Assembly (NCBI GenBank): GCA_963794165.1
Contig: CAWCCT010000012.1
Span: 744,001 to 808,000, forward strand
DNA: 64,000 nt
Source: PALSA-350 sp963794165
GTDB lineage: Bacteria; Acidobacteriota; Terriglobia; Terriglobales; Acidobacteriaceae
Reading direction: 5' to 3'
Shown here: positions 26,568 through 35,972 of the stretch, in pieces
Numbering within the stretch: position 1 is the stretch's first letter
Layout of the letters: each line of letters begins with the position of its first letter
The notes under the pieces: model-generated
Database searches by the model: none
What the model was told of the DNA's origin: nothing
The model's input: the letters and a program-made list of their open reading frames with translations, nothing else
Made by a program: the position numbers and the translations under genes

Positions 26568-28820
26568 ATGCGTCCCTGGCTCAGCAGATTCGGTGCTTTC
26601 ACAATCCTGTTCTGTGTGTATCTGGGGGCCGTTGCACAAGAACTTGATTCCAACCTAACCAGCCAGAACCGAAACCCCGGCAAGATCGCCGACGAGATCA
26701 GCGACAAGGCAGAGGACAATGCCTTCCTAAACCTGTACCACCAGGTCTCGGCTAAGGAAAAGCTACAGGCGGCTCAGGCCTTTGTGCAAAAGTTTCCCCA
26801 ATCCGCGTTTCTCGCGCAGGCCTTTGAAGTCGAGGCGCGCAGCAGCTTCGACGAGGGCGACTACGCAGCCGGGTTGGAGTATGCCCGCCAATCCCTCGCG
26901 CTGCTGCCGGAAAACCCCCTACTTCTGGTGGCCGTCGCCGACGTGCAGGCCCAGCAATCGCAAGATGACGCTGCTATCGCCAGCGCACGCGATGCGCTGG
27001 AATATTTCGACCGCTTTGCCCGACCCCGGTCCGTGCCGGAAAACGACTGGCCCGGCCTGAAGCGCCGCCAGCAGGCCTCCGCCCACTTTGTGACTGGCCG
27101 CGCCCAACTGCATAAAGGTTTGCTGCAGGCGTCTCCCGAACTGCGGCGCACTCAGCTTGCGCAGAGCGTGATTTCACTCAAGCAGGCGCATTCACTGAAC
27201 CTCGCGGACGATGAGACTACCTACCTCCTTGGCGTGGCATATCTCAGCGCCGGAGAACCAAAGCAAGCCTCCGGCCAATTTGCCGACGTTTATGAGCGTG
27301 GCGGTGTCTACGCTTCCAGGGCCCTCGCCGCCTTGCAGCAAATCTATCGTTCAATCCCGCCAGGTTCGAAAACTGATTTTGCGTCCTTCCTCAAAGACGC
27401 GCAGACCGCTAAGGAAATAGATCCTCCCTCTGAAACCGTGGCCCAACCAGATGGTGTATCAACGCATCGGCTCTCGGACTACGCCGGCTCTGAGGCTTGC
27501 AAGCAATGCCACACCGACGAGTATCAGAACTGGGCGCAAACCGGTATGGCCAGGATGCTTCGTCCTTACCAGCCGCAAAATATAATCGGAGACTTTACCC
27601 GCAACAATCAGTACTCGACCGGCGCAGACTCCAAGTACCTTCACGGGGCGTTCACCGCCACTCCCGAAGCAGACGGCCAACTCTTTTCCCGCATGGTTGT
27701 GCGTGACGGACGCCACTACTTCGACATCAGGCAGCCCGATGGGCAGTGGCATTCTTACCCAGTCGACTACACCATCGGGTCTAAGTGGCAGCAGGCGTAC
27801 GCAACCAAACTGCCCAACGGCCAGATTCACGTCTTTCCCATTCAATACAACGTCCGCGAAAAGAAATGGCTCAATTACTGGAAGTCCCTTGACGGTCCCA
27901 ACACCGAACGATCAGACCCGCACAACTTTGAAAAACTAGACGACGCGACCAACTATCAGGCGAACTGCGCCATCTGTCATACCAGCCAGCTGCACAAAAT
28001 TACCGGACGCGGGCCCGAATCAGACCAGCTCGAGTTCCGTGAGCCTGGAGTTGGCTGCGAAATGTGCCACGGCCCATCGGCCCTCCACATCGCGTCCATA
28101 ACCAGTGGAAAGGCCTACGACAAGGGACCTCTCGATCCCCCCGTCGACTTTCAAAAAATCGGCAACCGGGATTTTGTCAGGATCTGCGCCCAGTGTCACA
28201 TGCAATCGGCCTTACGCGATCCGGGCCCGCAAGGCGAACTCAATTATTCCCGCAGCGGGACCTTCTTCCAGCAGTATCTCAGCGTTCCGTTCGATGAATT
28301 CAGCCGCACAGCCTTCTACAAGGATGGGCGTTTCGGTCAAACGACATTCATTGTTGAAGCTTTGGAACGGTCACAATGCTTCCGCAAGGGAAAGGTTAGT
28401 TGTGGCAACTGTCATGACCCCCACAGCCACGATTTCTCCACCAACCAGACTTCCTTGAAATTCAAAGATCAGCCCGACCGCATGTGCACCGGCTGTCACA
28501 CCCAGTTCCTCGGCATCGCGAAGGCCGCGGAGCACACCCATCATGCAGCCACCTCCGACGGAAGCCGTTGTATTTCTTGCCACATGCCGCCCATCATGGA
28601 CGCATTGGCTTTCGGCGCGCGAACCCACCAGATTGACGATATCCCCAACCCGGAGATGACGCTGCGCTTCGGCCAGCAGGACAGCCCCAACGCCTGTTTG
28701 CTGTGCCATGCCGCGAAGACGGCAAGCTGGGTGCAGGCCCAACTGCTCGCCTGGAAGCGAGCTTCTACCGGGTCGACCAGCTCAACGCCGTCCTTGACAC
28801 ACCCCGCTGGTCCCGGCTAG
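26568..28820 (+). CDS. Secreted octaheme cytochrome c with N-terminal TPR-like region
   Basis: This 750-residue protein has a signal peptide (MRPWLSRFGAFTILFCVYLG). A helical TPR-like half spans about residues 45-285. The C-terminal half has eight CxxCH haem motifs: CKQCH, CAICH, CEMCH, CAQCH, CGNCH, CTGCH, CISCH and CLLCH. The spacing and the DPH and MPP residues after two motifs resemble the cytochrome c554/NrfA-like multihaem group found as doubled-CXXCH proteins. It probably moves electrons in the periplasm or at the surface, and a reductase role cannot be excluded. GGAGA precedes the ATG. The stop is three bases before the next gene, which also encodes TPRs, so they form one unit. Confidence 0.85.
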   Translation: MRPWLSRFGAFTILFCVYLGAVAQELDSNLTSQNRNPGKIADEISDKAEDNAFLNLYHQVSAKEKLQAAQAFVQKFPQSAFLAQAFEVEARSSFDEGDYAAGLEYARQSLALLPENPLLLVAVADVQAQQSQDDAAIASARDALEYFDRFARPRSVPENDWPGLKRRQQASAHFVTGRAQLHKGLLQASPELRRTQLAQSVISLKQAHSLNLADDETTYLLGVAYLSAGEPKQASGQFADVYERGGVYASRALAALQQIYRSIPPGSKTDFASFLKDAQTAKEIDPPSETVAQPDGVSTHRLSDYAGSEACKQCHTDEYQNWAQTGMARMLRPYQPQNIIGDFTRNNQYSTGADSKYLHGAFTATPEADGQLFSRMVVRDGRHYFDIRQPDGQWHSYPVDYTIGSKWQQAYATKLPNGQIHVFPIQYNVREKKWLNYWKSLDGPNTERSDPHNFEKLDDATNYQANCAICHTSQLHKITGRGPESDQLEFREPGVGCEMCHGPSALHIASITSGKAYDKGPLDPPVDFQKIGNRDFVRICAQCHMQSALRDPGPQGELNYSRSGTFFQQYLSVPFDEFSRTAFYKDGRFGQTTFIVEALERSQCFRKGKVSCGNCHDPHSHDFSTNQTSLKFKDQPDRMCTGCHTQFLGIAKAAEHTHHAATSDGSRCISCHMPPIMDALAFGARTHQIDDIPNPEMTLRFGQQDSPNACLLCHAAKTASWVQAQLLAWKRASTGSTSSTPSLTHPAGPG

Positions 28821-28823
28821 GTT

Positions 28824-29894
28824 TTGAGCTTGAGACACCGTTTCATTGCCGCCGGCATCCTGTACTTCTCTACCACCCTTGTCGGGATGACCAGCGATCC
28901 TGCCGTGCAGGCGCAAGCCGCTTCCCAGAAAGCGAAGCAGATCTCGGAAACCGAAACCTTGCTTGCCGCCGGTAAGGTTGCAGAAGCCGAGAAAACTGCC
29001 AGTTCGTTGGTCGCACAAAATCCTCAACTGAGCACTGCCTACATTTTGTTGGGAAGGGTGTACGACGCGGAGCAGGAATTCGATAAGGCCAAAGAGTCCT
29101 ATTTCCAATCAATCCAGCTCAATTCCGACGACGCAACGCCTTATGTGAGAGTAGGCGCCGATTACCTGGCGCAAAATATTCCCCCACAAGCTCTGGCTTG
29201 GCTCACGCGCGCCGTAGTCATCGACCCTAAGGACCAGGAGGGTCTTTTCCTGCTTGCCACCGCTTTAGTGAACGGTAAGTACTACGAGACTGCTCAGACT
29301 GACCTGGAAAAATATGTGGCGCTCCGGCCCGACGATGCCAAAGGCTGGCTCCTGCTTGGGGATGCCTATATGAACGACGAGCAGCCTGAAAATGGATTGA
29401 AGAACTACAAGACCGCACTGACTTTGTTGCCGCAGTTGGCCAGTGCGCACTATCTCGTGGGCTACGCTTATTACCAATTAAACGATCTTCCGAATGCTGA
29501 GAAGTATCTGCGTGAGTCGCTGCAGATTGATCCCACGTTGATGGAAGCCCACTTGTGGTTGGCCGACATTGCTTACCGTCGAAATCAAAACGAGGATGCG
29601 CTCAAAGAGTTACAGATAATTATGGCTGCCCGGCCCCCCTCTGCGGACACCAGCCACCTTCTGGCCAAAATATACATTCGAGCGAAACGATATGACGAGG
29701 CCAAGAAGATCCTTCTCGACGCGTTGCAAAAATATCCTGATGACCAAAGGTTTCATTACCTGTTAGCTACCCTGTATCGGAACACGGGAAACACGGCGGA
29801 AGCCGAGCATGAACTAAACATTTATGAGGTTGCCGAGAAGATGCGGGAGCTCCGGCACAAATATGTCCGGCACTCCTTTGTTTACGTCCAGTAG
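28824..29894 (+). CDS. Exported tetratricopeptide repeat protein
   Basis: This 356-residue protein has an N-terminal hydrophobic signal (FIAAGILYFSTTLVG) followed by about eight TPR motifs (for example STAYILLGRVYDAEQEFDKA, AKGWLLLGDAYMNDEQPENG and ASAHYLVGYAYYQLNDLPNA). The only good start is a TTG at 28824, three bases behind the cytochrome stop, so its translation is probably coupled to that gene. TPR proteins act as scaffolds, and here the likely partner is the octaheme cytochrome. No enzymatic motif is present. Confidence 0.75.
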   Translation: MSLRHRFIAAGILYFSTTLVGMTSDPAVQAQAASQKAKQISETETLLAAGKVAEAEKTASSLVAQNPQLSTAYILLGRVYDAEQEFDKAKESYFQSIQLNSDDATPYVRVGADYLAQNIPPQALAWLTRAVVIDPKDQEGLFLLATALVNGKYYETAQTDLEKYVALRPDDAKGWLLLGDAYMNDEQPENGLKNYKTALTLLPQLASAHYLVGYAYYQLNDLPNAEKYLRESLQIDPTLMEAHLWLADIAYRRNQNEDALKELQIIMAARPPSADTSHLLAKIYIRAKRYDEAKKILLDALQKYPDDQRFHYLLATLYRNTGNTAEAEHELNIYEVAEKMRELRHKYVRHSFVYVQ

Positions 29895-30345
29895 CACCAT
29901 CGCGAATAGTGTTGTTTAAAGTGGCATTTAACCCACTGAAGGCAAACTGTCCTGGCCGAGTCGGTCCGCGACTGGGGCCCAGGCCCGCACGGACTTCCAA
30001 TCGACTGAGTCAAGGGACGATCGGTCGCGTTTCTTCGCACAAACCACGATTCAGTTGGACAGGGATTCGCTTCGACTCGCGCCTAAAGGTAAACCGTTTA
30101 ATTGCCAAGGTCGCGAAAGCTATACACTTGGCACGACTTGTAGACAAGGCGTGACGGGGTTGCTTCATGGCATATTCCGCTCTCGCGAAGGCCGGGCTGG
30201 AGCCTCCTGAGCCAGCGCCTTGCGCGAATTCCGCTCGCGGATCACTATCATCAGCACAGGTTCGCGTCGAGCGGCTCCGGACATCCAACACCACGACTTC
30301 CTTGTCATAGCGAAGGACCGGCACCAGATGGAAGCAGGCAACAAA
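29895..30345. other. Intergenic stretch without a convincing gene
   Basis: No gene, repeat-family member or clear terminator is visible. Open frames on both strands lack family patterns. The first ABM-like gene starts at its right edge, and any promoter is weak by eye. Confidence 0.5.
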
Positions 30346-31056
30346 ATGAGGACTGGAGGGACTTTGAAAGTACTGCATGGATTAGCGTTGGCATTCCTGC
30401 TCGCGATCGCCGGGGTCTCCTCTGCACTCGCCCAGATCAGCGATGATGCCATCTATGGCGCGATGAGCATCGACGTCCCGCCGAGCGCGACAAGCCGAGG
30501 CATTGCCTTACTCAAACGCTACCGAAACGCGGCGCTCAAACAGCCTGGAAACCGCGGCGTTAATCTTCTGCAGCAAGTGGGGTGGCCCAACCGATTCGTG
30601 ATTTACGAAGCGTGGAAAGACCAGTCTGCCTACGGTGCGAACGAGAACGCGCCCCATATGGCTGAATTCTGCGATACCCTCAGGTCCATTTCCAATGCTC
30701 CCTGCGATCGGCATGCCTATTTCAGCGTCTCGGTTCGACCCGAGCGCGCGTCAGCTGGAGCCAATCCCATTTACATGATGTTGCACCTGGACGTTTTCCC
30801 GAACCAGCTTCAGACAGGCTTCGCTATCGCCAAACAGGTGGCCGAGGCCGCGAGGAAGGGCAAAGACAATCTGCGCTACGACGTTACGAGTGAGGTCAGC
30901 ACACCCTTGAACTATATGACCGTGTTTGCTGCCTGGGAGAACCGCAAAGCGTTCGATGACTATGAAATGTCGACCTACGCCCGGCAATTCCGTGACAAGG
31001 TGGGGCCGTTGCTCGGTTCGCCTTTTGACGATCGCCTCTATACGCCAATCAACTGA
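30346..31056 (+). CDS. Exported protein with two ABM-like domains (copy 1)
   Basis: This protein of about 236 residues has a signal peptide ending at SSALAQ. Two ferredoxin-like halves of about 100 residues follow. Each has a core like that of antibiotic-biosynthesis-monooxygenase (ABM) domains: NRFVIYEAWKDQSAYGAN in the first and LNYMTVFAAWENRKAFDDYE in the second. ABM domains are small cofactor-free oxygenases or binding modules for hydrophobic compounds, and export is unusual for them. The start is uncertain. ATG 30346 is given, ATG 30328 is also in frame, and a TTG at 30364 behind GGAGGG would give the shortest signal peptide. The next gene is a paralogue. Confidence 0.65.
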   Translation: MRTGGTLKVLHGLALAFLLAIAGVSSALAQISDDAIYGAMSIDVPPSATSRGIALLKRYRNAALKQPGNRGVNLLQQVGWPNRFVIYEAWKDQSAYGANENAPHMAEFCDTLRSISNAPCDRHAYFSVSVRPERASAGANPIYMMLHLDVFPNQLQTGFAIAKQVAEAARKGKDNLRYDVTSEVSTPLNYMTVFAAWENRKAFDDYEMSTYARQFRDKVGPLLGSPFDDRLYTPIN

Positions 31057-31090
31057 TCCCCGACAATCAGCTATCCGGAGGACAAGTTTC

Positions 31091-31825
31091 ATGCGTTTCA
31101 TTCTAAGGCTGCTACCAGCAAGGTCAATTACAGGGTTCGCCGTGTGGGCGGCTGTGTTGGCTGGCTCAATCTGGATCGCTGTGGCGGTTGCGTCCGGCGC
31201 ACCCGCCCAAGCCGGCGCGGGGGCGCTCTATGCCGTGACATATCTCGACGTGGCGGCAAACTCAGTGAGCCAAGGTGTCACCATTCTTAAGAAATATCGC
31301 GACTTGAGTAGCCACGAAGCGGGAAATTTGGAGTTTACCGTCTTGCAGGAGACGATCCGCCCCAATCGCTTCGTCATTTTCGAAGGATGGAAGGACCAGG
31401 CTGCCTTCGATGCCCATTCGAAAGGAGCGCCCGCTTCCGAATGCCAGGAGGCACTCGCGCCAATCCGAAACAGTCCCCCTTATCAGATGATGCAGTACGC
31501 CTTTGTGACCGCTCCGCCGCGGGCCAATCCCGCTCGCAATGCGCTCTACATGGTGGAACATATGGATTTCATGCCTACCTTCGCGACTACTGCCGCAACC
31601 TTGGTCAAGGCGCTCGCCGAAGACAGCCAGAAGGAGAAGAGTGTCATTCGCTACGATGCCTATCACTGGGGCGATCACCACTACGTGATCATGGCTATAT
31701 GGCCGGACAGCAAAGCCTTTGATGCCCACGAAGCAGCTGCCTATACGCGGCAGTTCCGTGCTGCGGCCGCAGTGACAGGGGGACGCATTGACCTTTACGA
31801 AGAGCGCCTGTACAACCCGATTTGA
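31091..31825 (+). CDS. Exported protein with two ABM-like domains (copy 2)
   Basis: This 244-residue protein is a tandem paralogue of the previous gene, with the same order of signal peptide and two ABM-like halves. NRFVIFEGWKDQAAFDAH and HHYVIMAIWPDSKAFDAHEA match the two cores of copy 1. The signal is longer, with FAVWAAVLAGSIWIAVAVAS as its hydrophobic core. A GGAGGAC site precedes the ATG at 31091, 34 bases after copy 1, so they are probably one transcript. The substrate is unknown. The setting near aromatic-compound genes suggests quinones or phenolics. Confidence 0.7.
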   Translation: MRFILRLLPARSITGFAVWAAVLAGSIWIAVAVASGAPAQAGAGALYAVTYLDVAANSVSQGVTILKKYRDLSSHEAGNLEFTVLQETIRPNRFVIFEGWKDQAAFDAHSKGAPASECQEALAPIRNSPPYQMMQYAFVTAPPRANPARNALYMVEHMDFMPTFATTAATLVKALAEDSQKEKSVIRYDAYHWGDHHYVIMAIWPDSKAFDAHEAAAYTRQFRAAAAVTGGRIDLYEERLYNPI

Positions 31826-32026
31826 TGCGCGCGATCAACGGGCGGGAAGATCGCACGGGGTTTTGAACAGTGCCTCCAACGCGCTCCACTTTGTTTGTCA
31901 TGCCCCGTATGGCTCACCGCACAACGCGGCTGGATCTGGAATGATTCCGTCACTGGTGCATCTGATGATACCGTCCCCTGGATCCTCCTCGGACGGAATT
32001 AAATTCGCTAGCGAAGAACCAGTTAC

Positions 32027-35000
32027 CTATTGCTTAGACACCTCAAATGAATAAGTGCCTGCTGGAAGCTCCCAGGTAGAGGTCTCATCCGCACTACTTA
32101 GCAAACGTACTTTATTGTTGGCTGCCAGCCGCTGTCCATCAAGGGTGAACTTATTCTGCTCGCTTGCCTTGAGCGGTAGGTGAGCGGTGGTATTCGGTGG
32201 AATGGTGACCAGCCAGGTCACGGCCGCCCCCTTCATGTCCCAGGTGGATCGTATCTCACCATAAGAGGATTGATAGCGGAAGTCGAGGCTTCCCAGCCGC
32301 TCGTCGAAATTGGGATGAAGGTAGATCGTGTGGAAGCCTGCGTCAGCGGGCAGGGCATCAATACCGGCCGCGTACCTGTAGATCCAATCGGCCACCGCTC
32401 CATAGGCATAGTGATTGTAGGAGTTCATACTAGGGTCCCCGCGCATTTGGTCGCCGTTCCACCGCTCCCACATGGTGGTTGCGCCGTGATCGACCAGGTA
32501 TCCCCACGAGGGATATTCCGTATTCAACAGCAGGCGGTAGGCAACATCGCTGTGTCCGGTATCCACGAGTACCGCTAGAAGATAAGGAGTACCCAGAAAC
32601 CCAGTCGCCAGGCGTCCGTGGTTTGCTTCGATCTTGGCGACGAGTCGATTGGCCGCTGCGGCGCGCAGCGACTCGGGCACAAGCCGCATGTTGAGCGCCA
32701 GGACATAACCCGCTTGTGTATCGCCGCCCTGGCTCTTGGCTTCCGGATTATTGATCCCTCCAAAGGGTGAAGGGCCATTGTCTGCCCCCGCGATAAATCC
32801 GTCGGCGTGAATAAACTCCTTGGCGAAAGCTGCCTTGATCTTACTGAAGAGTGCGGCGTATTTTGCTTCCTCTTCGTTCTTGCCCAGGGCATGCGCCATC
32901 TGCTGCATGAGAGTAACGTCGTAGGCCCAATAGGCTGTAGCAGCCAACGGCTCGAGTGTAGGACCCTCGGGGGAGAGCCAGTCACCAAAGGGTATGCCAT
33001 AGTCGGTACGCCATAGGTAACCCGGATTGGCTGCCTGGATCGCGGCCAGGTATTTTTCCATGGCGTCCCAGTTCTGCTCCACCACGCGGGTGTCTCCGGA
33101 TTGCAGCCATGCAGTCCAGGGAATGATGACTCCGGCGTCGCTCCAGCCGGCGGCGAAGCCGGGATTGGGCGTGGACGTGCCTGGAGCGAAGATGCCGAAC
33201 ATCGGCGTGCCCACCTGGGTCGCTCTGAGATCAGCCCCAAATTTTTTGGAGAACTGCGTCAGGTCCATGTTGTAAGACGCGGCTCGCCAAAACACCTGCG
33301 CGTCGGCAGTCCAGCCCAGGCGCTCGTCCCGCTGGGGGCAATCCGTGGGCACGCCGACGAAGTTGGACCGTTGCCCCCAAAGGATGTTGCTCCAAAGTTG
33401 ATTGATCATGGGGCTGCCGGATTGCAACTGTGCGGTTAAGGGCGCGTCCGTATAGATGGCCACCGCCTTCACCGCATCAAGATCCGGTTTATAGGTCAGC
33501 CCTGTCACCTCAACATAGCGGAAGCCGTGAAAGGTAAAGTCCGGCTGAAACTCCTCCTCACCTTTGCCGGAAAGAATAAAGTGGTCGGTTGCTTTCGCTG
33601 TGCGCAGGTTGTCTGTATACAGGGTTCCATCAGGATTCAGCACTTCAGCGAAGCGCAAGCGGATGTCTGTACCAGCAGCGCCTCGTGCGCGCAGCCGTGC
33701 CACGCCGGCGAGGTTCTGGTGGAAGTCATAGATGTAGATTCCCGGCTTAGGGCTAGTGATAGCCGTCGCGGTGAGCGTCTGGTGGGCACGTATCGGTTGG
33801 AAGGATTGCGGAACAATTTCCGGTTCCAAAGGCTTGACCAGGTCGACTTGCTTCCAGTGTGCGTCGGAGAAGGCAGCCGTATCCCAGCCGGGTTGCTCCT
33901 TGCGCGCGTCATAACTCTCGCCATCGTAGATCTCCGCCTCAGAAATGGGAGATACTTCCGCTTTCCATGAAGCATCCGTCGAAATCCACTCCACCGAGCC
34001 ATCCGCATGCTCAATGCGCAGCTGTGCTTTCAGCGCTGGAGGAGTATCCCCATAGTTGTATCCCTGGCGGAACCACATGAGAGGGGTGGTGTACCAACCC
34101 GGAGCTAGCCAGGCCGCAATCGCGTTCTGCCCGGTCTTCAATTGCTGCGTGACGTCGTATGCCTGGTAGGGAACGTGGGTGCGAAAATCGTCCCACCCGG
34201 GAGATAGAATTTGGTCTCCGATGCGGACGCGGTTTATCTGAACCCGATAAGCTCCCAGTGCGGTTACATAAAGACGCGCCGAGGTCACCGGCTTGTTGAT
34301 CGCGAAGCTGTGACGTAGAAACTTGACCGGGCCGGTCTGCCAGGGTCTCCCCATTTCATCCGTGCCCATAGGGCTTGCCGGGGGTACATAGGGAATAGCG
34401 TTTTTCCACGCAGAATCGTCGTACTTCGGTTCATACCATTCGTGCGGTGGATCGAGAGCGGCTTTCCAATCTTTGCTGCTGGCAAACACCATCGTGGACC
34501 CATCGCTGCTTTCGACATAGAGACAAGCGCTCATCGGGGTAAGGTCCGTCTCCTCCGTCCCCATTCCATTTTCCGATGGCGTGCCGTATAACGTAACCCC
34601 AACAGCCAGGAGGTTATCGCCGGCCTTTAGCTCGGAGGTTACATCCTGCCTTAGATACGTCTTCCATGGCGCTTGCTTCCAGGGTGGCAATTGTAATGCC
34701 TCCAGCACCTGCTTACCGTTTATCCACGCGGCAGCGGAATCTTCGCCGGTAACGAACAGGTCGGCATGTTTGACCGGCCCATTCAGCTGGAATCGAAAGC
34801 GGAAATCGTGCTGCGTGTCAGCGCTCCCTTTGGGAGCGTTGTTCTTAGCGTCGGCAGCAGGTTTGGGTTGGGCGCTACCGGTATTTGTGATCCACATAGC
34901 GTCGGATTTCCGCACTGCGCGGTGCTCCGGATCTTCATAACCGATCCACTGAGCTTTCCAGCTTTCCTTGAGTAATCCTGTTTCCCACCAACTTACGTCG

Positions 35001-35404
35001 CTCGGTGGGTAGGGCTTTCCATCCTTGTCCCAAACCTCAACCCGCCAGTAATAGCGGGTGGAAGCAGTCAATTCGGGTCCGCCATAGGCCACCCCGAATG
35101 ACTTATCTGAAGTAACACGGCCGCTGTCCCAAACGTCGGGCTTGGCCCCGGATAACATGGCGGGTCTGGTGGCTACCTCGATTCGGTAGGAGCTCTGGCG
35201 TGCGCCAAATCCCGGATCCTGAAGCTGCCAGGAGAGAAACGGCTGGCTGGAATCGATCCCCAGAGGGTGATCGAGAGAGTCGCAGGTAAGATGCGCTGGT
35301 TTTCCGGCGCCCGATGCCATCGATGCGGGGGTCAGCAGGAGAGTAGCGGCAAGCCCGGCAACTGCCGGGACGGCGAACCACTTGAATGAGAATTTTCCTT
35401 GCAT
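32027..35404 (-). CDS. GH78 alpha-L-rhamnosidase
   Basis: This 1,125-residue exported enzyme (signal peptide ending near ASMASGA) hydrolyses terminal alpha-L-rhamnose from plant glycosides such as rutin or naringin, or from pectin side chains. The N-terminal beta-sandwich domains include a carbohydrate-binding part around residues 180-330. The (alpha/alpha)6 catalytic domain carries the GH78 signature GVPTDCPQRDERLGWTADAQ, whose acidic residues are catalytic in the family. The region WERWNGDQMRGDPSMNSYNH is typical of the substrate pocket end. A C-terminal beta domain closes the protein. It is the last gene of a minus-strand block with a MaoC hydratase and a tannase, which fits deglycosylation of polyphenols before ring breakdown. 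Confidence 0.9.
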   Translation of the reverse strand: MQGKFSFKWFAVPAVAGLAATLLLTPASMASGAGKPAHLTCDSLDHPLGIDSSQPFLSWQLQDPGFGARQSSYRIEVATRPAMLSGAKPDVWDSGRVTSDKSFGVAYGGPELTASTRYYWRVEVWDKDGKPYPPSDVSWWETGLLKESWKAQWIGYEDPEHRAVRKSDAMWITNTGSAQPKPAADAKNNAPKGSADTQHDFRFRFQLNGPVKHADLFVTGEDSAAAWINGKQVLEALQLPPWKQAPWKTYLRQDVTSELKAGDNLLAVGVTLYGTPSENGMGTEETDLTPMSACLYVESSDGSTMVFASSKDWKAALDPPHEWYEPKYDDSAWKNAIPYVPPASPMGTDEMGRPWQTGPVKFLRHSFAINKPVTSARLYVTALGAYRVQINRVRIGDQILSPGWDDFRTHVPYQAYDVTQQLKTGQNAIAAWLAPGWYTTPLMWFRQGYNYGDTPPALKAQLRIEHADGSVEWISTDASWKAEVSPISEAEIYDGESYDARKEQPGWDTAAFSDAHWKQVDLVKPLEPEIVPQSFQPIRAHQTLTATAITSPKPGIYIYDFHQNLAGVARLRARGAAGTDIRLRFAEVLNPDGTLYTDNLRTAKATDHFILSGKGEEEFQPDFTFHGFRYVEVTGLTYKPDLDAVKAVAIYTDAPLTAQLQSGSPMINQLWSNILWGQRSNFVGVPTDCPQRDERLGWTADAQVFWRAASYNMDLTQFSKKFGADLRATQVGTPMFGIFAPGTSTPNPGFAAGWSDAGVIIPWTAWLQSGDTRVVEQNWDAMEKYLAAIQAANPGYLWRTDYGIPFGDWLSPEGPTLEPLAATAYWAYDVTLMQQMAHALGKNEEEAKYAALFSKIKAAFAKEFIHADGFIAGADNGPSPFGGINNPEAKSQGGDTQAGYVLALNMRLVPESLRAAAANRLVAKIEANHGRLATGFLGTPYLLAVLVDTGHSDVAYRLLLNTEYPSWGYLVDHGATTMWERWNGDQMRGDPSMNSYNHYAYGAVADWIYRYAAGIDALPADAGFHTIYLHPNFDERLGSLDFRYQSSYGEIRSTWDMKGAAVTWLVTIPPNTTAHLPLKASEQNKFTLDGQRLAANNKVRLLSSADETSTWELPAGTYSFEVSKQ

Positions 35405-35456
35405 ATACCACTCTTCTTTATGAGTAGGTGCGGCTTCTTCGCTCCCCCACTTGCAG

Positions 35457-35909
35457 TCAGGCGTTCTTGACGGGAGCTAGCCAGTTCACAATTGATTTCA
35501 TGACGATTTCATCGCGCTGGTTGTATACGGTCGTGCGGGAGCGAACGATACCGAACCCCGGGCGGCTCACGGAGCGGCGAACTTCCAGCACCTCCGACTC
35601 GGTGCGGAGTCTGTCCTCGGGACGTACAGGATGAGTCCAGCGTATCTCGTCGACCCCGGCGCCGATCATTCCACCCTTTACATTGATCGACTCCACGCGG
35701 AGGCGCATGACGATTGCTGCCGTCAGCCATCCAGAAGCGCAAAGACCGCTGAAGAAGGAGTTCTCCCCCGCACCCTCATCGATGTGGAACGGCTGGGGAT
35801 CATAGTTCTCGCCGAATCGGATGATCTCTTTTGCTGTGACGCGGTAAGTTCGTAGGGAATTGAACTTCTGGCCCGGATAGAAGTCTTCGAAGTACATCTC
35901 CTCTGGCAT
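35457..35909 (-). CDS. MaoC-family (R)-hydratase/dehydratase
   Basis: This 150-residue protein has the single hot-dog fold of MaoC-like hydratases. The characteristic start YFEDFYPGQKF, the catalytic-loop region FGENYDPQPFHIDEGAGENS (Asp and His pair in DPQPFH) and FSGLCASGWLTAAIVMRL are all present. Enzymes of this kind hydrate 2-enoyl-CoA esters. The ATG at 35909 has a perfect AGGAGG site, so the ten extra codons upstream are not used. It sits between the rhamnosidase and tannase genes. A role in side-chain or ring-derived acyl-CoA handling is plausible but not shown. Confidence 0.8.
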   Translation of the reverse strand: MPEEMYFEDFYPGQKFNSLRTYRVTAKEIIRFGENYDPQPFHIDEGAGENSFFSGLCASGWLTAAIVMRLRVESINVKGGMIGAGVDEIRWTHPVRPEDRLRTESEVLEVRRSVSRPGFGIVRSRTTVYNQRDEIVMKSIVNWLAPVKNA

Positions 35910-35972
35910 GGATCCTCCTGCGGACGTTCTTTTTAGCATTTCTGTACCGCTCGAGCAAGGCAGCTGCTAGTT

